In this document: positions 45,257-51,434 of the stretch, in pieces
Position numbering within the stretch: the stretch's first letter is position 1
Layout: each line of letters begins with the position of its first letter
Source of the DNA: UBA5266 sp964610025
GTDB taxonomy: Bacteria > Bacteroidota > Bacteroidia > Bacteroidales > WCHB1-69
Assembly: GCA_964610025.1 (NCBI GenBank)
Contig: CAZSTX010000006.1
Coordinates: 1-51,434 of the forward strand
DNA length: 51,434 bases
Reading direction: 5' to 3'
The notes under the pieces: model-generated
The model's input: only the letters and a program-made list of their open reading frames with translations
Told to the model about the DNA's origin: nothing
The model's database searches: none
Position numbers and translations under genes: made by a program

Positions 45257-45526
45257 ATGTATTTGACACCTGAAGTAAAAAAAAATATTTTTAAAGAATA
45301 CGGAAAGTCAGAATTTGATACAGGTTCTATCGAAGGACAAATAGCTTTATTTACATTTCGCATCCGCCACTTAACCGAACATGTAAAATCAAACAAAAAA
45401 GATGCTGCAACCGAACGTGCATTAGTAAGTTTAGTTGGAAAACGAAGAAATCTTCTTGATTACTTAAAAAGAAAAGAAATCGAAAGATACAGAGAAGTAA
45501 TCAAAAAATTAAATATTCGAAAATAA
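45257..45526 (+). CDS. rpsO: 30S ribosomal protein S15
   Basis: 89 residues, the standard length. Binds 16S rRNA and the platform of the small subunit. Motifs: Y-G-K-S-E-F-D-T-G-S-I-E-G-Q-I-A (residues 15-30), H-L-x-E-H-V-K-S-N-K-K-D (about 38-49), and L-V-G-K-R-R-N-L-L-D-Y-L-K (about 58-70). It is followed by pnp as in many bacteria, with a hairpin in the gap. Confidence 0.98.
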   Translation: MYLTPEVKKNIFKEYGKSEFDTGSIEGQIALFTFRIRHLTEHVKSNKKDAATERALVSLVGKRRNLLDYLKRKEIERYREVIKKLNIRK

Positions 45527-45543
45527 CATACGAAAAACAAAAC

Positions 45544-45579
45544 AAAAAAGGCACTTTTTTAATAAATGTTGCCTTTTTT
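45544..45579 (+). terminator. hairpin between rpsO and pnp
   Basis: AAAAAAGGCA pairs with TGCCTTTTTT around a 16-base loop, followed by TTTACTTTTTT only loosely. It could be a partial terminator setting the rpsO to pnp ratio, or a processing site. Confidence 0.6.
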
Positions 45580-45611
45580 ACTTTTTTCACAATTAGCAAT
45601 AAATTGAAACT

Positions 45612-47750
45612 ATGATAGTTACAAAGACATTTGAGATAGGAGACGGAAAGAAAATTTCTATAGAAACAGGAAAATTAGCCAAACAATCTGACGGTTCAGT
45701 AGTAGTAAAAATGGGGAACACCATGTTATTAGCTACTGTTTGTAGTAAAAAAGAAGCCAACGAAGACGTTGATTTTATGCCTCTACAAGTAGAATATCAA
45801 GAAAAATATGCTGCTGTTGGGCGTTTCCCAGGAGGATTTTTTAAGCGAGAAGCACGTCCTTCTAATTATGAAATATTAATATCTCGCCTTGTAGATAGAG
45901 CTTTACGTCCACTATTTCCCGAAGATTATCACGCCGAAACACAAGTATTGGTAACACTAATCTCTGGAGATAAAAACGAACTCCCCGATGCCTTAGCTGG
46001 TTTAGCAGCATCGGCAGCTCTTATGGTTTCTGATATTCCTTTTCATGGTCCTATTTCAGAAGTAAGAGTAGCTCGTATTGATAATGTTTTCAAAATCAAT
46101 CCTTCTGTTAATGAACTTGAAAAAGCCGATATAGATCTTATTGTAGCAGCAACAATAGACAATATTATGATGGTTGAAGGCGAAGCAAAAGAAGTGCAAG
46201 AATCAGACCTTCTTGAAGCATTAAAAATTGCTCATCAAGCTATAAAAATTCAATGTCAAATACAAATTGATTTAGCAGCAGAAGTAGAAAAAGCAAATCC
46301 AAAAAGAGAATATTGCCACGAAACTAATGACGAAGAACTCAAAGAACGTATCAAAAAAGAAACGTATCAAAAAATTTACGATATAGCCAAAAATCCTACA
46401 AGCAAACATGAACGAACAGAAGCCTTTGAAAAAATATTTGAAGATTTTTTAACAACTATTCCCGAAGAAGAACTAGAAGAAAAAACATCTATTGCAAAAC
46501 GCTACTATGACAATATACAATGGGAAGCAGTAAGAAATGTAGTACTCAATGAAAGGACGCGCCTTGACGGTAGAAAATTAGACGAAATTCGTCCTATATG
46601 GAGCGAAGTTGATTATTTGCCTTCAGTTCACGGTTCGGCTATCTTTACAAGAGGAGAAACTCAATCTTTATCAACATGCACTTTAGGAACTAAATTAGAC
46701 GAACAAATCATTGATGGAGCTATCATTGAAGGCACTGCTGATTTTATACTTCACTATAATTTTCCTCCATTTTCGACAGGAGAAGTAAAACCTATACGTG
46801 GCACCGGACGTAGAGAAATCGGACACGGAAACTTAGCATTGCGTGCTCTCAAACCAATACTACCTTCAAAAGACGACAATCCTTATACAATACGATTAGT
46901 GTCTGACATATTAGAATCAAATGGGTCTTCTTCGATGGCTACTGTTTGTGCTTGTACTATGGCATTAATGGATGCAGGAGTAAAAATTAGCAAACCCGTA
47001 TCAGGAATTGCTATGGGAATGATAAGCGACAGCAAAACAAAAAAACATGCTATTCTCTCTGATATTTTAGGCGATGAAGATCATTTAGGCGATATGGATT
47101 TCAAAGTAACAGGAAGTCAAGACGGAATTACTGCTTGTCAAATGGATATCAAAGTAGAAGGATTATCATATGAAATACTTGCCGAAGCTCTTGAACAAGC
47201 TAAAAGAGGTAGATTACATATCTTAAGCAAAATGATGGAAACAATAAGCACAAGCCGCGAAGACTATAAACCGCATGTGCCACGTATTGAAAAAATGAAA
47301 ATTCCACGCGAATTTATTGGTGCTGTCATTGGACCTGGAGGAAAAATTATTCAAGAAATTCAACACGAAACCAATACTATCATTAATATAACCGAAGAAG
47401 ATAAATTTGGTATTGTAGACATAGCTTCGCCCGATAAAATATCTATTGATGCTGCTATTAAAAGAATTAAATCTATTATTGCTGTTCCAGAAATAGGAGA
47501 AGTGTACGAAGGTAAAGTTAAAAACTTACAATCTTTTGGAGCTTTTATTGAAATATTACCCGGAAAAGATGCACTGTTACATATATCTGAATATGATTGG
47601 AAACGTATTGATAAAATAGATCAATACTTAAAAGTAGGCGATACCATCGAAGTTAAATTAATAGAAATTGACGAAAAAACAGGAAAATTAAAAATTTCGC
47701 GTAAAGCATTATTGCCAAAACCTGATTTTAATAAAAAAGACAAAAAATAA
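45612..47750 (+). CDS. pnp: polyribonucleotide nucleotidyltransferase (PNPase)
   Basis: 712 residues, full length. 3'-to-5' phosphorolytic RNA degradation. Two RNase PH domains: the first with P-L-Q-V-E-Y-Q-E-K and G-R-F-P-G-G-F-F-K-R-E (about 55-82); the second with T-R-G-E-T-Q-S-L, F-P-P-F-S-T-G-E, R-E-I-G-H-G-N-L-A and S-D-I-L-E-S-N-G-S-S. KH domain I-G-A-V-I-G-P-G-G-K-I-I near 570; S1 domain near 630-700 with S-F-G-A-F-I-E and L-L-H-I-S-E. The short acidic linker and the gene order with rpsO are typical. Confidence 0.98.
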   Translation: MIVTKTFEIGDGKKISIETGKLAKQSDGSVVVKMGNTMLLATVCSKKEANEDVDFMPLQVEYQEKYAAVGRFPGGFFKREARPSNYEILISRLVDRALRPLFPEDYHAETQVLVTLISGDKNELPDALAGLAASAALMVSDIPFHGPISEVRVARIDNVFKINPSVNELEKADIDLIVAATIDNIMMVEGEAKEVQESDLLEALKIAHQAIKIQCQIQIDLAAEVEKANPKREYCHETNDEELKERIKKETYQKIYDIAKNPTSKHERTEAFEKIFEDFLTTIPEEELEEKTSIAKRYYDNIQWEAVRNVVLNERTRLDGRKLDEIRPIWSEVDYLPSVHGSAIFTRGETQSLSTCTLGTKLDEQIIDGAIIEGTADFILHYNFPPFSTGEVKPIRGTGRREIGHGNLALRALKPILPSKDDNPYTIRLVSDILESNGSSSMATVCACTMALMDAGVKISKPVSGIAMGMISDSKTKKHAILSDILGDEDHLGDMDFKVTGSQDGITACQMDIKVEGLSYEILAEALEQAKRGRLHILSKMMETISTSREDYKPHVPRIEKMKIPREFIGAVIGPGGKIIQEIQHETNTIINITEEDKFGIVDIASPDKISIDAAIKRIKSIIAVPEIGEVYEGKVKNLQSFGAFIEILPGKDALLHISEYDWKRIDKIDQYLKVGDTIEVKLIEIDEKTGKLKISRKALLPKPDFNKKDKK

Positions 47751-47768
47751 CCTATTAATAATAAAAAC

Positions 47769-48293
47769 ATGAAAAGGTGCTATTCGTTCTTTTCTTTATT
47801 TTTTATTTTCTTTATTTTTTTATTGTTAACCAATTGTCAAAACAAAGAAAAACAATTAGAAAAAAAACTATATAAAACAATAGAAAATTACATAATAAAA
47901 GACCTAAAGGAAAAAGAACACTTAGATAGTATTGTTATTTTAAAAATAGATAGTATTTCTGATTTTCATTTTGTAAAATACATTGTAAAACCCGTTATAG
48001 ACAATCATATTGAAGAATTAAGTTTTATCAATTCCTATCTTTCTGACACTAACGATATCAAAGATTTACAATTAAAACAAAAAAATGAAACAAAAATCAA
48101 CACATTAATAGACAAAATAAATTATTATGAAACACAATTAGCTAATGGAGAATTAGATTCTACTAATTTCAGCTATTATTTTGTTAGTGTTATTATTCAT
48201 ACAACACTATCTCTAAAACCCAAACAAGAGTACTATGGATTTCCCATTACCACCGATTTTCACATCCATGAAGTCAAAGAAATTTTAGAATAA
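47769..48293 (+). CDS. hypothetical lipoprotein
   Basis: 174 residues. The lipobox region L-L-T-N-C-Q points to lipidated Cys23. The mature part is mostly helical and charged (Lys/Glu/Asp-rich), with a beta-like stretch D-S-I-V-I-L-K-I-D-S-I-S-D-F-H-F-V-K-Y near residues 57-75. Then comes a helix pair, ending in G-F-P-I-T-T-D-F-H-I-H-E. I do not recognise the family. It follows pnp by 18 bases and may be read from the same transcript. Confidence 0.7.
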   Translation: MKRCYSFFSLFFIFFIFLLLTNCQNKEKQLEKKLYKTIENYIIKDLKEKEHLDSIVILKIDSISDFHFVKYIVKPVIDNHIEELSFINSYLSDTNDIKDLQLKQKNETKINTLIDKINYYETQLANGELDSTNFSYYFVSVIIHTTLSLKPKQEYYGFPITTDFHIHEVKEILE

Positions 48294-48354
48294 TCATATT
48301 TGCTACAAAGAATTTATATTTGGTATTCATCAAATAATTTAATCTTAAATTCAT

Positions 48355-48362
48355 TATCTTTG
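48355..48362 (+). promoter_or_regulatory. -7 element for pckA
   Basis: TATCTTTG followed by CA, an exact TAnnTTTG match, 38 bases before the ATG at 48401. Confidence 0.6.
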
Positions 48363-48400
48363 CATTTTTAATTTACATATAAAACATCAAATATATTGTC

Positions 48401-50023
48401 ATGAAAAACAAAGAAATAGATTTATCAAATTATCATATTGTCGGTCAAAAAAAAATTTTTCATAACATTTCTTATGATGATTTATACAAACACGAAACAG
48501 CCCCAACACTTAGAGATTACGAATTAGCATATCATACTTCTACAGGAGCTTTAAGCGTGAATACTGGTATTTTTACAGGACGCTCTCCTAAAGATAAATA
48601 TATTGTAAAAGATTCTGAAACAGAACAAAACATATGGTGGGCAACTTCCGACAGAAAAACTTCTGACAACAAACCTATTTCAAAAGAAATATGGAAAGAT
48701 TTATTAAAAATAAGCCAAGAGCAATTAAGCAATAAAGATCTGTATGTTACTGATGCTTATTGTGGTGCAAATTCAAATACCCGAATTAAAATAAGAGTTA
48801 TTAGCGAAGTAGCATGGCAAGCACATTTTGTTAAAAATATGTTTATTCGCCCTACTGAAGAAGAATTAATCGATTTTGAACCCGATTTTGTAATGTTAAT
48901 GGCTTCTAAAGCGATAAATTATAAATGGAAAGAACATGGATTAAATAGCGAAGTATACATCGCTTTTAATATTACTGATAAAATAGCTGTCGTAGGAGGC
49001 ACTTGGTATGGAGGAGAAATCAAAAAAGGTTTTTTTTCTATTATGAATTATCTTCTCCCATTACAAGGGATTGCTTCAATGCACTGTTCGGCTAATCAAG
49101 GAAAAGATGGAAGTACAGCGTTGTTTTTTGGGTTATCTGGAACAGGAAAAACTACTCTTTCGACCGACAAAGATCGCTTGCTTATCGGAGACGACGAACA
49201 CGGATGGGACGATGAAGGTATTTTTAATTTTGAAGGAGGATGCTATGCCAAATGTATTCGACTAAATCAAGAACAAGAACCTGATATTTATAAAGCTATT
49301 CGTCGTGATGCTCTATTAGAAAATGTAGTTATTAAAGATAATGGCGATATTGATTTTTATGATGAATCGAGAACAGAAAACACACGCGTATCCTACCCTA
49401 TTTATCATATAAACAACATTGTAAAACCCATATCTAAAGGTCGTCATCCAAAAAATATTCTATTTTTAACAGCCGATGCATTTGGAATCCTTCCTCCTAT
49501 TGCAAAACTAACCGAAGAGCAAGCAATGTATTATTTTTTAAGTGGATATACTGCTAAATTAGCTGGAACTGAAAGAGGTATAAAAGAACCAACTCCTACT
49601 TTTTCTTCGGCTTTTGGAGGTCCTTTTCTTTTGCTACATCCAACTAAATATGCTTCTGAATTATCAAAAAAAATAAAACAACATAAAAGTTCTGTTTATT
49701 TAATTAATACTGGGTGGACAGGAGGCTGTTACGGAGTAGGAAACAGAATTGAAATATCAATTACTCGCACTCTTATTAACGCTATCCATAGCGGCGAAAT
49801 TAATCAATGTGAATTTACCCAAATAAAACCTTTTGGGCTATGGATTCCTAAAGCATTAAAAGGAGTAGACCCATTTTTATTAAATCCTCGCAACACCTGG
49901 AGTGATAAAGAAGCTTACGATAAAAAAGCAAAAGAATTAGCACAAGCTTTTATTAATAATTTTAAAACCTTTACTGATACAGAAGAAGGAATGCGACTTG
50001 TAGCGACTGGTCCTTGCTGTTAA
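48401..50023 (+). CDS. pckA: ATP-dependent phosphoenolpyruvate carboxykinase
   Basis: 540 residues, full length. Interconverts oxaloacetate plus ATP with phosphoenolpyruvate, CO2 and ADP; it can serve gluconeogenesis or, in fermenting Bacteroidota, CO2 fixation toward succinate. Motifs: F-T-G-R-S-P-K-D-K near residue 60; W-Y-G-G-E-I-K-K-G near 203; P-loop G-L-S-G-T-G-K-T-T near 244-252; I-G-D-D-E-H-G-W-D; and N-T-G-W-T-G-G near 440. The ATP-type P-loop separates it from the GTP enzyme. Its stop codon lies in the T-tail of the terminator that serves the gene on the other strand. Confidence 0.98.
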   Translation: MKNKEIDLSNYHIVGQKKIFHNISYDDLYKHETAPTLRDYELAYHTSTGALSVNTGIFTGRSPKDKYIVKDSETEQNIWWATSDRKTSDNKPISKEIWKDLLKISQEQLSNKDLYVTDAYCGANSNTRIKIRVISEVAWQAHFVKNMFIRPTEEELIDFEPDFVMLMASKAINYKWKEHGLNSEVYIAFNITDKIAVVGGTWYGGEIKKGFFSIMNYLLPLQGIASMHCSANQGKDGSTALFFGLSGTGKTTLSTDKDRLLIGDDEHGWDDEGIFNFEGGCYAKCIRLNQEQEPDIYKAIRRDALLENVVIKDNGDIDFYDESRTENTRVSYPIYHINNIVKPISKGRHPKNILFLTADAFGILPPIAKLTEEQAMYYFLSGYTAKLAGTERGIKEPTPTFSSAFGGPFLLLHPTKYASELSKKIKQHKSSVYLINTGWTGGCYGVGNRIEISITRTLINAIHSGEINQCEFTQIKPFGLWIPKALKGVDPFLLNPRNTWSDKEAYDKKAKELAQAFINNFKTFTDTEEGMRLVATGPCC

Positions 50024-50053
50024 AAAAAAGGATGCTCTTTTTTTTGAGCATCC
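50022..50053 (-). terminator. intrinsic terminator for the T9SS type A protein gene
   Basis: GGATGCTC and GAGCATCC pair around an 8-base T loop. Only the minus strand has a T-run after the stem (the A-run at 50022-50029 in plus-strand view), so it ends transcription from the right. The hairpin begins 7 bases after the pckA stop and may also protect the pckA 3' end. Confidence 0.75.
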
Positions 50054-50087
50054 TCCATTAAATGACATATGTCAAATGAAAATAACT

Positions 50088-51434
50088 TTATTTCTGTATT
50101 GTCATTTTCTTAACAATCGTTCTACCTTCATATTCCATACTATAATAATAAATGCCATTTGCTAAAAAGTCGATGTCTACTAATAAGGTATGATTTCCTT
50201 GAATAGATTGTATTTCTTTTTGATACAAGACTTGTCCGCTAACGCTTACTATTTTTACGTTAATTGTTCCATTTTGTGGAATGCTATAAGGTATTTCGGT
50301 AAACGTTTGAGCTGGATTAGGTATGTTTTGCCCAAGTGCCCAATCGAATGCTGTCATATCATTTACACCCACATCATTAAGAATCGCACATGCATTGACA
50401 ATCACAGTGTCATTTGACAAATCAATATCATTCTCAACATCAGACAAATATACTTTTACTTTATACGTTCCATTAAAATTAGGAACAACATAAGCTTGTG
50501 TAAATTCATATTCTAAAGTCATTCCTTCGGCAATACTACCACATATTTCTGAAATATATGCAATATTTACATCGGCACTATCTACTTCTACGTTGATAAC
50601 AGCACTTTCAATATCCATATTACCTATATTTGCTAAAATTAAAGAAACATAAACTGTACTCAAGCCCGAATCGCAAGATGTTATTGTTGGGTTAATAATA
50701 GAATCTATTTTTAAATCAGCAAAATCTACATAATTAACACAAGCAAGTATTTGTTCTTTATTATTAGAAACATCAGCATCACAAGATAATTCAGTTGCAA
50801 GACTTACATTATAATAAGGCTGTAATTTTGTAACAGTAGGTACAATATAAGGCTGTGTAAACGCATACATCATCGTATCACCTATTTCAAGACGTGTAGG
50901 AATAGTTTCTTGTAATACAAGATTATTATTGATTTTCAAACTCACAGGGATTCCATCGACAGGTAAATTTCCTACATTTATTACTTCTACTGTTATATAA
51001 ACAGTATCTCCTGTGTATTTACAATTAGTTGCATCTACTCCTATAACTGAATTTAAGACAATATCTGGATTTATCAATACAGTCAATGTGTCGGTATTGT
51101 CATACATATTACTATCAAGGGCACTTAGATTAGCTGTAATGAAATAATTTCCTGGTATTGAAAAATCATAATTTGAAAATACGGTAAATGTATCTTTTGC
51201 AAATCCTGCAAAAGAAGTATAAGAAGTTAAAGGAATGGTATGTGATTGTGGCATAGGTCCTGTAATGGTAATTACAATAGAATCTGATGACAACTCAAAT
51301 GGCTGAGAAGTAGCATTTTCGATAACTACATTAATTTCTTTATTATCTAAATCACAGGCTACAAGACTATCAAATTGAGGGATATCAAGATAAACAGATA
51401 AGTTTGGTTTTCCTACAATACGAATTCTATCAAT
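50088..51434 (-). CDS. T9SS type A sorting-domain secreted protein (C-terminal part)
   Basis: The reading frame stays open from the window's right edge to 50088, 448 codons, so the N-terminus lies outside. A TTG at 51293 sits inside the open frame and is not a start. The visible part has two or more CARDB-like beta domains (V-I-N-V-G-N-L-P-V-D-G-I-P-V, L-A-N-I-G-N-M-D-I-E-S-A, and Y-D-N-T-D-T-L with its echoes). The last 80 residues are a type A sorting domain: L-G-Q-N-I-P-N-P-A, P-Y-S-I-P-Q-N-G-T, V-S-G-Q-V-L, L-A-N-G-I-Y-Y-Y-S and V-K-K-M-T-I-Q-K. It is exported by the type IX system and probably attached to the surface. Passenger function unknown. Confidence 0.88.
   Translation of the reverse strand: MDRIRIVGKPNLSVYLDIPQFDSLVACDLDNKEINVVIENATSQPFELSSDSIVITITGPMPQSHTIPLTSYTSFAGFAKDTFTVFSNYDFSIPGNYFITANLSALDSNMYDNTDTLTVLINPDIVLNSVIGVDATNCKYTGDTVYITVEVINVGNLPVDGIPVSLKINNNLVLQETIPTRLEIGDTMMYAFTQPYIVPTVTKLQPYYNVSLATELSCDADVSNNKEQILACVNYVDFADLKIDSIINPTITSCDSGLSTVYVSLILANIGNMDIESAVINVEVDSADVNIAYISEICGSIAEGMTLEYEFTQAYVVPNFNGTYKVKVYLSDVENDIDLSNDTVIVNACAILNDVGVNDMTAFDWALGQNIPNPAQTFTEIPYSIPQNGTINVKIVSVSGQVLYQKEIQSIQGNHTLLVDIDFLANGIYYYSMEYEGRTIVKKMTIQK

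Overview
The window looks like chromosomal DNA from a low-GC member of the Bacteroidota; the order is uncertain. The evidence: short-spaced promoters with the Bacteroidota -7 element TAnnTTTG recur upstream of genes on both strands; secreted proteins carry type IX secretion (T9SS) sorting domains of type A and type B; there are GSCFA, LuxC-type acyl-CoA reductase, YwqK/MORN-like and SprB-repeat proteins; and the cell has lipid A, Kdo and an Mpl-type murein ligase. Apart from two tRNAs and the intergenic control regions, nearly all the DNA is coding. I see no insertion sequence, prophage, integrase, CRISPR array or rRNA.

Layout. 1-4308: two tandem paralogous, secreted, glycine-rich surface proteins on the minus strand. 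4606-9751: parC, a ComEA-like helix-hairpin-helix membrane protein, a GSCFA protein and a Lys/Glu-rich lipoprotein. 9810-9896: tRNA-Ser(CGA). 10027-12048: a T9SS type B secreted protein. 12050-17577 (minus): an envelope operon mpl - AsmA-like - GNAT - mltG. 17724-24757 (plus): a stand-alone HSDR_N-type nuclease-fold protein, then a nucleotidyltransferase, an LtaS-like phosphoglycerol transferase/sulfatase, a GH5-like lipoprotein and a DUF2079 membrane protein. 24764-30768: a TIM-barrel (GDPD-like) lipoprotein, an ecotin homologue, a cupin-peroxiredoxin pair, a divergent hypothetical/acyl-CoA reductase pair with a palindromic operator candidate, lolD, and a YwqK-like lipoprotein. 30885-30957: tRNA-Lys(CTT). 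30962-35641 (minus): lpxB, thiG, lpxH, htpG. 35790-40245 (plus): a DUF2520 dehydrogenase-like protein, a long YwqK/MORN repeat protein, rimO, kdsA. 40264-44799 (minus): two SGNH hydrolases and an MBOAT O-acyltransferase, overlapping by 1 and 11 bases. 45257-50023 (plus): rpsO, pnp, a lipoprotein, pckA. 50088-end (minus): the C-terminal part of a T9SS type A secreted protein.

The common theme is the cell envelope: murein recycling and glycan length (mpl, mltG), lipid A and Kdo (lpxB, lpxH, kdsA), lipoprotein sorting (lolD and many lipoproteins), polysaccharide O-acylation (MBOAT plus SGNH), and secreted adhesin-like proteins. No complete, clearly new system is evident. The parts most worth a second look are the LtaS-like / GH5-like / DUF2079 cluster, the ecotin homologue, the duplicated glycine-rich surface proteins without a recognisable sorting domain, and a 20-bp palindrome between two divergent promoters.
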